From assembly GCF_024166365.1 (NCBI RefSeq), contig NC_064819.1:203633293-203697292 (forward strand): DNA of 64,000 nt, read 5' to 3'. Position 1 is the stretch's first letter; the number at the start of each line of letters is the position of its first letter. The notes beneath the pieces were generated by a model that worked only from the letters and a program-made list of their open reading frames with translations, ran no database searches and was not told the DNA's origin. The position numbers were made by a program, and so were the translations under genes. Below are positions 41,040 to 51,720 of this stretch, in pieces. This DNA comes from Elephas maximus indicus. Lineage: Eukaryota; Chordata; Mammalia; Proboscidea; Elephantidae.

Positions 41040-44000
41040 TTTGTTGTACTGTGGAGGCTTTTGAGTTGCTGTGATGCTGGAAGCTATGCCACTAGTATTT
41101 CAAATGCCAGCAGGGTCACGCACAGTAGACAGATTGCAGCGGAGCTACCAGGCTAAGACAAACTAGGAACAAGGACCTGGCAACTACTTTGAAAAAAAAC
41201 TAGCCAGTGGAAACCTTGTAGTGGAACATTGTCTGATATAGTTTGGGAGGATGAGACCCTCCGGTTGGAAGGCATTCAAAATGCAACTGGGAAATATGAC
41301 TCAAAGTAGAGTCTACTTTAACGACATGGATAAAATAAAGCTTTTGGGACCTACGTTTGCTGATGTGGCATGACACAAAATGAGAAGAAACAGCTGTACA
41401 CTTCTATTAATAATTGAAACATGGAACGTATGAAGTGTGAATCTAAGAAAATTGTAAATCATCAAAAATGAAGCAGAACCTTTGAAGATATATATCCTAG
41501 GCATTAGTGAACTGAAATGGACTGGTACTGGTCATTTTGAATCAGACAATCATATGGTCTACTATGGCGAGAATGACAAATTGAAGAGGAATGGCATTGC
41601 ATTTGTTGTCAAAAAGAACTTTTCAAGATCTATGCTGAAGTACAACACTGTGATAATATACATATGCCTACAATGAAGACCATACAATTATTATTCAAAT
41701 TTATGCACCAACCAACAATGCCAAGATCAAGGAATTGAAGATTTTCACCAACTTCTATACTCTGAAATTAATCAAACATGCAATCAAGATGCATTGATAA
41801 ATATCTGGTGATTGGAATGTGAAAGCCAGAAACAAAGAAGAAGGATCTATAGTTGGAAATTATGGCCTTAGTGATAGAAATGAAGCTGTAGACAGCATGA
41901 TAGAATTTTGCAAGACCAAAGACCTAGTCACTGAAAAACCTTTTTCAAAAACACAAATGGTGACTACATATATGGACCTCACCAAATGGAAAACACAGGA
42001 ATTAAATCACTGTGGAAAGAGACAATGGAAAAGCTCAATATCATCAGTCAGAACAATGCCAGGGACAGACTCTGGAACAGAACATCAACTGCTTATATGC
42101 AAGTTCAACTTGAAGCCGAAGAAAATTAAAACAAGTCCATAAGAGCCAAAGTATGACCTTGAGAATATCCCACCTGAATTTAGAGGCCATCTCAAGAATG
42201 GATTTGATGCATTGAACACTAATGACCAAGGACCAGACCAGTTGGGGGATGAAATCGAGGACATCATACATGGAGAAAGTAAAAGGTCATTAAAAAGACA
42301 GGAAAGAAAGAAAAGACCAAAACGGATGTCAGAAGAGACTCTGAAACTTGCTTATGAATGTTGAGTAGCTAAAGCAAAAGAAAGAAATGATGAAGTAAAA
42401 GAACTGAACAGAAGATTTCAAAGGGCAGCTAGAGAAGACGAAGTATTATAATGAATGACATGTACAAAGAGCTGAAGACAGAAAACCAAAAGGGAAGAAC
42501 ACGCTTGGCATTTCTCAAGCTGAAAGAACTGGAGAAAAGTTTCAAGCCTCAGTTTCAATAGTGAAGGATTCTAGGGGGAAAATATAAAACGAAGCAGGAA
42601 GCATCCAGAGAAGATGGAAGGAATACACAGAGTCATTATATCAAAAAGAATTGGTCGATGTTCAGCCATTTCCAGAGGTGGCATATGATCAGGAACCAGT
42701 GGTACTGAAGGAAGAAGTCCAAGCTGCACTGAAGGCACTGACAAAAAACAAGGCTCCAGGAATTTACGGGATACCAATTGAGATATTTCAACAAACGGAT
42801 GCAGCGCTGGAAATGCTTGCTCATCTTTGCCAAGAAATTTGGAAGACAGCCACCTGGTCAACTGACTGGAAGAGATCCATATTTATGCCTATTCCCAAGA
42901 AAGGTGATCCAACTGATTGCAAAAATTATTGAACAATATCATTAAAATCATACACAAGTAAAATTTTGCTGCAGATCGTTTGGAAGTGGCTGCAGCAGTA
43001 CATTGACAAGGATTGCCAGAGATTCAGGTCAGATTCAGAAGAGGACGTGGAACCAGGGATATTGTTGCTGATGTCAGATGGACACTGGCTGAAAGCAGAG
43101 AATACCTGTGTTTTATTGACTATGCAAAGGCATTTGACTGTGCAGATTATAACAAATTACGGATAACATTTTGAAGAATGGGAATTCTATTGTGCTCATG
43201 AGGAATCTGTACACAGATCAAGAGGCAGTTATTCGGACTGAACAAGGGGATACTGCATGGCTTAAAGTCAGGAAAGGTGTGCGTCAGGGTTGTATTCTTT
43301 CACCATACCTATTCAACCTGTATGTTGAGCAAATAATATGAGAAGCTGGACTATATGAAGAAGAAGGGGCATCAGGATTGGAGGAAGACTCATTAACAAC
43401 CTGCTTTATGCAGATGACACAACCTTGCTTGCTGAAAGAGAAAAGGACTTGAAGTGCTTACTGATGAGGATCAAAGACCACAGCCTTCAGTATGGATGAC
43501 ACCTAAACATAAAGAAAACAAAAATCCTCACAACTGGACCAATGAGCAGCATCATGACAAATGGAGAAAAGACTGAAGTTGTCAAGGATTTCATTTTACT
43601 GAGATCCACAACAAACACCCATGGAAACAGCAGTCAAGGAATCAAAGGAAGCATTGCACTGGGCAAATCTGCTGCAAAAGACCTCTTTAAAGTATTAGAA
43701 AGCAAAGATGTCACTTTATGGACCAAGGTACACCTGACCCAAGCCATGGTGCTTTCAATCTCCTCATATGCATGCTAAAGCTGGACAATGAATAAGGAAG
43801 ACTGAAGAAGAATTGGTGCCTTTGAGTTGTGGTGTTGGTGAAGAATATTGAATATGCCATGGACTGCCAAAAGAATGAAAAATTTTTGCTTGGAAGAAGT
43901 ACAGCCAGAGTGCTCCTTAGAAGCAAGGATGAGGTGAGTTTGTCTCAAATACTTTGCACACGTTATCAGGAGGGACCGGTCCCTAGAGAGAAGGAATCAT

Positions 44001-44192
44001 GCTTGATAAATTAGAGGGTCAGAGAAAAAGAGGAAGACCCTCAATGAGATGGACTGACACAGTGGCTGCAACAATGGGCTCAAGCATAACAACGATCGTA
44101 AGGATGGTGCAGGACCAGGCAGTGTTTGGTTCTGTGGTACATAGGGTTGCTATGAGTCAGAAATGACTCAATGACACCTGACAATAATAAGA
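41040..44192 (+). mobile_element. RTE-class LINE, nearly full length, broken
   Basis: A 3.15-kb non-LTR retrotransposon in RTE order. A 5' region (GCTGGAAGCTATGCCACTAG near 41080) is followed by an apurinic-type endonuclease remnant (ISELKWTGTGHFESDNHMVY at about 41505). Next is a basic linker (RQERKKRPKRM near 42300) and the reverse transcriptase: NKAPGIYGIPIEIF at about 42750, FMPIPKKGDP at about 42880, FIDYAKAF-type at about 43115, VRQGCILSPYLFNLY at about 43280, and the catalytic YADD (TATGCAGATGAC, 43407-43418). It ends GCACATAGGGTT-type then TGACACCTGACAATAATAAG. Stops and frameshifts are scattered throughout, so it is inactive. Other RTE fragments and the SINE tails in the window resemble its 3' end. 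Confidence 0.93.
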
Positions 44193-44850
44193 AGACATTT
44201 AACTAACTGACATTAGATAGGAAGCGTACCTAACTGTTCAACTTACATACAAATTAGACGTAAAAAAGGACTTAGGAATGGAACCCGTTTGTAATCTGCC
44301 TATATTTGCAATGACTTCCTCTTTGTGTGTGTTTCTGGGTTTGTTTTCTAGAAAGCACAGCAAGAACGAGTCCTCAGGAAAGGGGAAATGTGGCAAAAAG
44401 AAAACCAAGAGCTTGCTCAGAACTTTCGGAATTTTTTTCCTGAACTCAACTTTTTAATCAACTCTTTATTCTCAAATTGAAGCCATTAAAGTCTGTATGT
44501 GAAAAGGCATTTAGTTCAGGGCATAGAGAGTTTGATACATAGTAGGTGATAAGTAACAAGACTTGACCTTGCAAGAATTCGTTGCTTAGTAAGGCTGGGT
44601 GTCAGCAGCTCAGAATACGACAGAGATGAGTTGGATTTCAGCCTTTGGTGCTACGGAAAGCCTGGCTCTAAGATCAGGGCCTGACTGAGGACGGTGCACT
44701 GGTTTATCACCACATTCCCCAAATCATCCAAGCTGACTCATTGCAAACCTAAAGAGGAAAATGCTTTGCCCATGTATTTTACATAATACATATTTGTCTC
44801 TCTTCCACATGTAAAAAGAAAGGGCTGTAATGATGATATTTGGTTAGAAT
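44193..44850. other. Intron stretch without recognised feature
   Basis: It contains an acceptor-like GTTTGTTTTCTAG at about 44340-44352 followed by a 41-codon plus-strand open stretch. No known family was recognised. Confidence 0.4.
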
Positions 44851-45440
44851 ATTTATTTCTGAAAAGAAAATTGTATTTATAGTAATGTACAGAAATATTT
44901 TTTTAAAATGGCAATATTCAATGCTGGAAAGCGTTTCGTAAAGCTGGTGTTCTCATGGATTGTTCGTTATATCCGAATTTATAAACATTTTTTGAAAGCT
45001 GTGATGAACATAGTTTAAAAGCCTTAGGATGCTCAATACCTTTATCCCATTTATCTCACTTTAGGTAATTTACCCTAAATAAATAATTCATAAATCTATA
45101 TGTACCAAGCCACACACCATTATTCATAATTACCAAACAGTGGAAGCAACCAACATCTAATGGGGAAATAGCAGAGTAAAGAATGGCATATTCACTATTC
45201 ACATGATGTCTATTAAGCCCATTTAATAGTATGGAGAAATGTTACCCATATTAGGTTAAATAAAAAAATCACAATATAAGACTGTATTTCAACCGTGTAT
45301 AAAAGGACAGATTATGAATGTGTGAAGCAATGATTATTGCTTTAGAGTAGTGGGATTATGGGTGCTTTTCTTTTGTTTCTTATTTATTCAGTTTTTAATA
45401 ATATTTTTATATTCTCTTCATAATATAAAATTTACCTACC
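44850..45440 (+). mobile_element. Old L1 3' region
   Basis: Phrases in order, including AACAGTGGAAGCAACCAACA, GAATGGCATATTCACTATTC and GTGGGATTATGGGTGCTTTT, match the 3' end of old L1 (L1M-type) elements. Confidence 0.65.
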
Positions 45441-46395
45441 AGCTATATCTATAAATCAGTCTGTCGATCTAACAGCCTATCTGCTTATCAATCTAATTAT
45501 CTATTTTAATGCAAATGGAAGAGACTTGTAGATATCTAGAGAACAAGTGCCTTAATGATTGAAAAATGTCCTAACATAAAGTGTTTCTATAAAACAATAA
45601 ATGAATAAGTGAAAAGTGTCTGGAGGCCATAACCATGGGAATATTTCCAGTGTAGAATTATGGATGAACTTGAATGCACATGCACCCTACCCACAATCTT
45701 TAGTTCTAGTTTGGTGTTTTTCTAGAGTTTCTCTGGACTTGTGCAAAGTAATGCTCTCTAGTACTAATCCATGACAGGTTGATTTTGTGTCCCTGGGAAA
45801 AAGGGAACAGGGAGTGTTTGAGCTGTCCCGTGAGGGTTTTTTTTTTTTTAAAGTCCTATGGGCCTCGATCAATCTGTCAATTGCATAGTTTACCCATGGT
45901 CTTGGCTCTCTTTGAAAGTAAATGAAAATCCATGTGCCAGGGCAGCACTTTGTTGAACTTACTGAAGACCAATACAGAATATTCCACACAAGGTTAACTT
46001 CGGCTACCATGTTTGAAGGCCTGAACCTTCAGAAGGATTAATGAACTGCAAATTGCAAACTTGCATTTGCTGTAATCATTTTCAGCCTGCTTTACCCCTC
46101 TCTAGACTTCCCTTCTCCAAAAGGAAAACAATAAACTTGGGATTTAAATGTAATTTATGCGAAATAGTCCAAAATTGTTCATAATCATGCTGATGCCAAA
46201 CTAAATTGGTGTGGTTATTATACTAGTATTATGCAGCTAGTTTCTGATTTTTTTCTTTCCCTTTTTTTTGGCCAGAAATTTGCTAGAAAAACACAGAACT
46301 GGACAATTCATCCATGATTAAATACAGAAAAAAATATTAGAGGAAAATATTAAATAGAGGAACAATAAAACTATTTTAGTTATAGTTGTAATTTC
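45441..46395. other. Intron stretch without recognised feature
   Basis: A TCTATC-like patch near 45440-45510 and otherwise ordinary sequence. No exon recognised. Confidence 0.45.
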
Positions 46396-46406
46396 AATAA
46401 ATGCTT

Positions 46407-47040
46407 GTTTGTCTAGCGAGTGGCCATCCAAGATACATCAGTTGGTCCCAACCCATCTGGAGCACCAAAGACATAAGGAAAATATGAGCCCAAGAAACAG
46501 AAGGGCCACATAAACCAGAGACTCCATCAGCCTGAGACCATAAGAACTAGATGGTGCCCAGCTACCACCAATAACCGTCCTGACAGAGAACACAACAGAG
46601 AGTCCATGACAGAGCATAAGAAAAGTGGGGTGCAGAACTCAAATTCTAGTAGAAAGACCAGATTTAATGGTTTGACTGAGACTGGAGGGACCCCAAAAGG
46701 CATGGCCCCCAAACTTTCTGTTAAAGCCATTTCTGAAGCCAACTCTTCAGACAAAGATTAGACTGGACTATAAGACATAAAATGATACTTGTGAAGAGTG
46801 TGCTTCTTAGCTCATGTAGACACTTGAGACTAAATGGGCAGCTCCTGTCTGGAAGTGAGACAAGAAGGCAGAAGGGGACAGGAGCTGGTTGAATGGACGC
46901 GGGAAATCCAGGATGGAAAGAGGTGTGTGCTGTCACATTATAGGGAGAGCAACTAGGGTCACATAACAATGTGTGTATAAATTTTTGTATGAAGAACTAA
47001 CTTGAACTGTAAACTTTCACTTAAAGCACAATAAAAAATA
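46407..47040 (+). mobile_element. 5'-truncated L1 insertion (3' end)
   Basis: Same 3' end as the L1 at 28919-30083 (shared blocks GACTGGACTATAAGACATAA and ACTTGAACTGTAAACTTTCA). AATAAATGCTT flanks both sides (46396-46406 and 47041-47051), an 11-base target-site duplication. Confidence 0.88.
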
Positions 47041-47051
47041 AATAAATGCTT

Positions 47052-47880
47052 CTTTCAGACATCTTGCATATTTGTCAGTGTTGCTTTAAAATAACCTCCA
47101 TTCCATATGAACACCCTTACCTGAAACCAATCAGTTTCATTAAAAACCAATCCAAAGCTAAACAAAAAATATTTTTTCAGTAATAAAAATTTTTCAATCA
47201 TCAATATGAAAATAAAAAAATGTAGAAAGAAAGTATAATGTAAAGAAACTGTTAGGCAATCTTAACTTACTGTGCAGAAATGTGAATTTCCGGGATCTGT
47301 ATGTTTTTTACTTACCTTGTATAGTTTAGTTTTTAGTATTTAAAGACTGATGTGGAGAACTTGGCAACCACAAAGATGGTCAAATGACTCAAGTGTTGGA
47401 AAACAATACCAATGAGAGATAAACAAAACTGTTTATAATTTTTCTGACGAGAAAGCCAGATGGCAATTGAATATATCCTTTGAGCTTATAGAGAGCTTTT
47501 TACATAAGGAGATGACTGGCTATCTGCATTGCGTAAAAAACAAAAGGAAATAGGCTGTGTTTGAAGCATGGAGTTTTTGGTTAAACAGAGTAAGGATAGT
47601 AAATGTTAAAATGAGGTACAGGTGGGGGTTGTGTAATCTTCTCTAGAGCCTTGAAAAGGAAGATGGACTCTTCTTTGTGTGACTTTGCCTGAGGGTGAGG
47701 GATGTGCTACGTGAACTTTAATATCCTTTCCAAACCTGAGACTCAGATCCCCGGAAAGCACCTTCCTGAACTCACGGAGTTACTGTAAACTCTGGAACCG
47801 AATCAGCTGAACATAGTAAAGAAAGGAGAGGAGAAAGCGACTAGAAGTAAGACAAAAATATAGCTCCAAACTCTGTTTAG
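47052..47880. other. Intron stretch without recognised feature
   Basis: No exon or repeat recognised. Confidence 0.45.
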
Positions 47881-47887
47881 GGGGAAA

Positions 47888-47936
47888 AAATATATATACA
47901 TATATATGTATACATATATATGTATATATATATACA
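47888..47936. repeat. TA/CATA-rich microsatellite
   Basis: Imperfect (TA)n with CA and GTA interruptions, directly abutting the 3' end of the next SINE. A similar patch lies beyond its other end at 48101-48131. Confidence 0.9.
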
Positions 47937-48100
47937 CCAAAAACTCAAACCCATTGCCGTTGAGTCGATTCTGACTCTGAGTGACCCTATAGGACAGAGT
48001 AGAACTGCCCCATAGGGTTTCCAAGGAACAGCTGGTGAATTCAAACTGTGACTTTTTGGTTAGCAGCCAAGCTCTTTAACCACTTTGCTGTCAAGGCTCC
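47937..48100 (-). mobile_element. AfroSINE with microsatellite flanks
   Basis: Minus-orientation short-subtype copy, well preserved (TTGAGTCGATTCTGACTCTG, then a head near GCTGTCAAGGCTCC). Confidence 0.93.
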
Positions 48101-48164
48101 ATATACATATATGTATGTATACACATACACCTCAATTAATGACTATCTAGACATTAGATATCAG

Positions 48165-48482
48165 ACTAGAACAATGAATCTGTCTTGGAAGAAGTGTAGC
48201 CAGAATGCTTCTTAGAATCAAGGATGGAGAGACTTTGTCTCACATACTTTGGACATGTTATTAAAGGTGAACGTTCCCTGGAGAAGAACATCATCCTTGA
48301 TAAAACAGAGGGTCAGTGAAAAAAAGGAAGACCTTCAATGGGATTCATTGACACGGTGGCTGCAACAATAGGCTCAAACATGGCAACAATTGTGAGGATG
48401 GCACAGGAGTGGGCAGTATTTTGTCTGTTGTACGTAGGGTCATTATGAGTAGGAACCTATGTGATGGCACCTAACAATGGTT
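48165..48482 (+). mobile_element. RTE LINE, 3' end
   Basis: Plus-orientation fragment from the coding C-terminus (AATCTGTCTTGGAAGAAGTG) to the end (GATGGCACCTAACAATGG). Confidence 0.9.
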
Positions 48483-48587
48483 GCCCAACATTTTGCTTTT
48501 ATGACAATAGTGAAAAAATTACTATCTGACTATTTTGTGCATAAACAACATATTTCTGGCAGTAACAAATGCCTAGGTGCAAGGCGA

Positions 48588-48800
48588 GAGTAATGCTGGT
48601 GGGGGTGGTGGTTGAAGTTTTGCGCCAATTTGGCTGGGCCATGAGTCTCAGTGATTTGACAGTTATGTAATGATGGAATCTGACCATTATATAAAGATGT
48701 AGTTATCCTCCATTTTGTGATCTGATGTAGTCATCCTCTATTTTTGTATAATGACAATTTTTGCATAGTGACATGGTTTTTGGAATATAACCATATCAAT
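48588..48800 (+). mobile_element. LTR fragment, MLT1-like
   Basis: TTTGGCTGGGCCATGAGTCT and TGATCTGATGTAGTCATCCT match the first half of the LTR at 18349 (GGCTAGGCCATGATCC, GTTATCTGATGTG). Confidence 0.55.
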
Positions 48801-48825
48801 AACTGAGGAATGGGTGTATGTATGG

Positions 48826-48827
48826 AA

Positions 48828-48868
<41 letters not shown>
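48826..48868. repeat. (TG)n microsatellite
   Basis: TATATATATG followed by about 15 TG units. It probably forms polymorphic alleles. Confidence 0.95.
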
Positions 48869-48871
<3 letters not shown>

Positions 48872-48875
48872 AAAC

Positions 48876-49312
48876 AAAGATGCCACCTTGAAGACTCAAG
48901 TGCGCCTGACCCAAGCCATAGTGTTTTCTATTGCCTCATATGTATGTGAAAGCTGAACGATGAACAAGGAAGACCGAAGAAAAATTGATACCTTTGAATT
49001 ATGGTGTTGGTAAAGAATATTGAATATACCATGGACTGCCAAATGAACAAACAAATCTGTCTTGGAGGAAGTACAACCAGAATGTCTTTAGAAGCAAGGA
49101 TGATGAAACTATGTCTCGCATACTTTGGACATATTTGTTTAAAGGCCCTCTAGAAAAGGGTAAGACTCTCAATGAGATGGACTGACACGGTGGCTGCAAC
49201 AATGGCCTCAAGCATAACAACAATTGTGAGGATGGTGCAGGACTGGGAAATGTTTTGTTCTGTTGTACATAGGGTCTCTGAGTTGGAACAGACTCAACGG
49301 CACCTAACAACA
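48876..49312 (+). mobile_element. RTE LINE, 3' end
   Basis: Plus-orientation fragment from AAGTGCGCCTGACCCAAGCC to the terminal GGCACCTAACAACAAC. It ends in a TA/CA microsatellite rather than poly(A). Confidence 0.92.
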
Positions 49313-49392
49313 ACATATATATATACACACACACACACATATTTATGTGTATATATATATGTGTATGTGTATATATATATATATATATACTT
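49313..49392. repeat. TA/CA/TG microsatellite
   Basis: Alternating TA, CA and TG dinucleotides between an RTE 3' end on the left and the 3' end of an inverted SINE on the right. Confidence 0.93.
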
Positions 49393-49547
49393 ACCTTACC
49401 TGCTGCCATTGAGTCAGTTCAGACCCATAATGACCCTATAGGACAGAGTAGAACTGCCCACAGAGTTTCCAAGGAGCACCTGGTGGATTTGAGCTGACCT
49501 TTTGGTTAGCAGCCATAGCTCTTAACCACTATGCCACCAGGGTTTCC
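49393..49547 (-). mobile_element. AfroSINE
   Basis: Minus-orientation short-subtype copy. Its 3' end is at the microsatellite, and the head ends CACTATGCCACCAGGGTTTCC-like. Confidence 0.93.
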
Positions 49548-49612
49548 ATATCTATATCTATGTCTATGTCTATATCTACATCTACATCTATATATACACA
49601 TACACACACATA
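49548..49612. repeat. (TATCTA)/(CTATGT)n repeat
   Basis: Hexanucleotide-like ATCTATGTCTATGTCTATAT units grading into CACATA. Confidence 0.9.
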
Positions 49613-49705
49613 GTGAAACCTGTGAGAGCTAGAACTTGATGAGGCTGCCTTGTTTTCTATGAGAGCTGGAACCCGATGAGACTGCCTTGTTTTTCTGGGT
49701 CTCCT
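49612..49705. repeat. Tandem pair of a 37-base unit shared with 11.2 kb
   Basis: GAGAGCTAGAACTTGATGAG and GAGAGCTGGAACCCGATGAG, each followed by CTGCCTTGTTTT-like sequence. They form two copies of a block also seen, inverted, at about 11218-11270. Confidence 0.75.
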
Positions 49706-50285
49706 GCACCATTCAGTATCTTGCCTATGGAATCCTTCAATAATGCAACTCCAGGCTTAAATTCTTTGTTCAGTTGTTTCAGCTTTAGAAATGCCGAGAG
49801 CGTTCTTCCTTTTTGGTGTCCTAACTCCAGGTCTTTGCACATGTCATTATAATACTTTACTTTGTCTTCTTGAGCCACCCTTTGGAATCTTCTATTCAGC
49901 TCTTTTACTTCATCATATCTTCCTTTCGCTTTAGCTACTCTACATTCAAGAGCAAGTTTCAGAGTCTCTTCTGACATCCGTTTTGGTCTTTTCTTTCTTT
50001 CTTGTCTTTTTAATGACCTCTTGCTTTCTTCATATATGATGTCCTTGATGTCATTCCACAACTTATCTGGTCTTCGGTCATTTGGGTTCAACACATCAAA
50101 TCTATTCTTGAGATTGTCTCTAAATTCAGGTGGGATATACTCAAGGTAGTACTTTGGCTTTTGTGGACTTGTTCTAATTTTCTTCACCTTCTACCTGAAC
50201 TTGCATATAAGCAATTGATGGTCTGTTCAGCAGTCGGCCCCGGCCTTGTTCTGACTGATTTACAGCATTACCACTTTTCTATCAC
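49706..50285 (-). mobile_element. RTE LINE, central fragment with long open frame
   Basis: Minus-strand fragment covering the linker between endonuclease and reverse transcriptase. The open frame (50187-49657, 176 codons) reads YYLEYIPPEFRDNLKNRFDV, then SLKRQERKKRPKRMSEETLK, and is equivalent to 42160-42600 of the 41-kb element. It has unusually few stops, yet both the endonuclease and the polymerase are absent, so it is a fragment and not a gene. Confidence 0.9.
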
Positions 50286-50394
50286 TCATTTTCACGGAAA
50301 ATATTTGAGTTTTTCTTCTCTGACAGGTTTCCACCTTACACATGTTCTGGATTTTGCAGGTTTTACTGTATATACACAGAAAAACACATATATA

Positions 50395-50597
50395 TACCTC
50401 CGTTGCTGTTGAGTTGCTTCCAACTCCTAGCAGCCCCATGTATTACAGAATAGAACTGCTCCATAGAGTTTTCTTGGCTGTAATTTTTACAGAAGTAGAT
50501 TTCCAGGCTTTTCTTCTATGGCTCTGCTGGGTGAGCTCAAACCACCAACCTTTGGGTTAGTTAGTAGTAAAGTGGAAACTTTGTGCCCATCAGGTAC
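50395..50597 (-). mobile_element. AfroSINE (longer subtype)
   Basis: Minus-orientation copy. The central TGTAATTTTTACAGAAGTAG block is present, with a TA-rich patch at its 3' side. Confidence 0.9.
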
Positions 50598-50637
50598 CTT
50601 CAAAAAAAAAAAAAATCTATATATGTATATATATAGA

Positions 50638-50695
50638 CATATAGGGTCATTATGAGTGGGAATCAACTCAGTAGCAATGGGTTTGGGTTTTTGGT
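50638..50695 (+). mobile_element. AfroSINE tail fragment
   Basis: Only the last 55 bases (TAGGGTCATTATGAGTGGGA, then CAGTAGCAATGGGTTTGG) follow a TA-rich run. Confidence 0.8.
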
Positions 50696-51415
50696 TTATA
50701 TGAGCATTATTTTAAAATAAAAAATGTATTATAAAAAAGTTTTTGGAAGTTTTAACAAGAAGAAGGTGGAAAAAAATAGATATTTTAAATAAAGAACCAT
50801 ATCAAGTGCTCCACTTTAAACCATGAACTAGGTATTTCTAACCAACTCATTTCTCCAAAGACAGCGTTAGGAAACACAACTTCAACACTTGGAGAGTTTA
50901 GCTCAGTCCCAACTTTGAGGCCATACGCCCAGTGTTAGTGTAGGGCCATATGCATATGAGGCCCCTTAGTGTTATCTGATTTTTCCATTTGTCCCTGCCT
51001 TTTCTGTATGAATCTGAATGTACAGTGACACTGTTGTAGTAGTGGCAGGTCTGTCTCAAAATAGATTATGAGTCAGTTATGAGGAAGGAATTTTAGGAAC
51101 TGCAATTTAGGAGTAAAATTAGACATTTTTACATATGATTAAATTCCAACATATTTTACATAATGCTAGGTACTGTCTTTTCCTACAATTGCTTCTACAT
51201 TTTGTCCCTAGAATTTATTGCTTTCATCAAAGCCTTAGATAAGCAATTTAAAGAAATCATCGAGAGATGACTGTTTTGGGATATTTGCTGCAACTCAAAT
51301 ATCTGAAATAGCCTTATTTTAAGTATTGAATGTTAAAGGTTTTTGAGATAACTGCACTAATTGCAGAAAGGCAAGATTCTCTACTTGCTGAGCTTAAATT
51401 CTCCTCTTCTCAAAA
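50696..51415. other. Intron stretch without recognised feature
   Basis: No exon or repeat recognised. Confidence 0.45.
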
Positions 51416-51419
51416 ATCA

Positions 51420-51720
51420 GGAGGTACTGGCAATCCAGTGGTAGAATTCTCTTCATCCATGCAGAAGACTCAGGTTGGATTACCAGCCAATGTGCCGCAA
51501 GCACAGGCACCACCCATCTATCAGTGGGGGCTTGCATGTTGCTTTGATGCTGAACAGGTTTTAGCAGAGCTTCCAGACTAAGAGCGACTGGAAGATCTAC
51601 TTCTGAAAATCAGCCAGTGAAAACCCAATGAATCACAAAGGTTGTCCATGGGGTGAAGGACAATGGCAGCTCACAACAAGTGTTTACTCCCAAGTGTTAA
51701 TGGGATTCAGGTAGAAGCCA
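51420..51720 (+). mobile_element. Chimeric SINE: tRNA-Gly head, RTE-like body
   Basis: The head carries CAGTGGTAGAATTCTC and later AGGTTGGATTACCAGCCAAT, matching the A-box and B-box halves of tRNA-Gly. The body has CTGAACAGGTTTTAGCAGAG and CTTCCAGACTAAGAGCGACT, matching the 5' part of the RTE LINE. It is the plus-strand counterpart of 8881-9234 and is truncated before the RTE 3' block. Confidence 0.8.

Noticed and set aside
41482..44014. Open frames resembling endonuclease and reverse transcriptase
   Set aside because: They are pieces of one decayed RTE LINE in shifting frames, not independent genes.
51421..51498. A true tRNA-Gly gene
   Set aside because: The stems are mismatched and the sequence continues into an RTE-like body. 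The same arrangement at 9.2 kb shows it is a SINE head.
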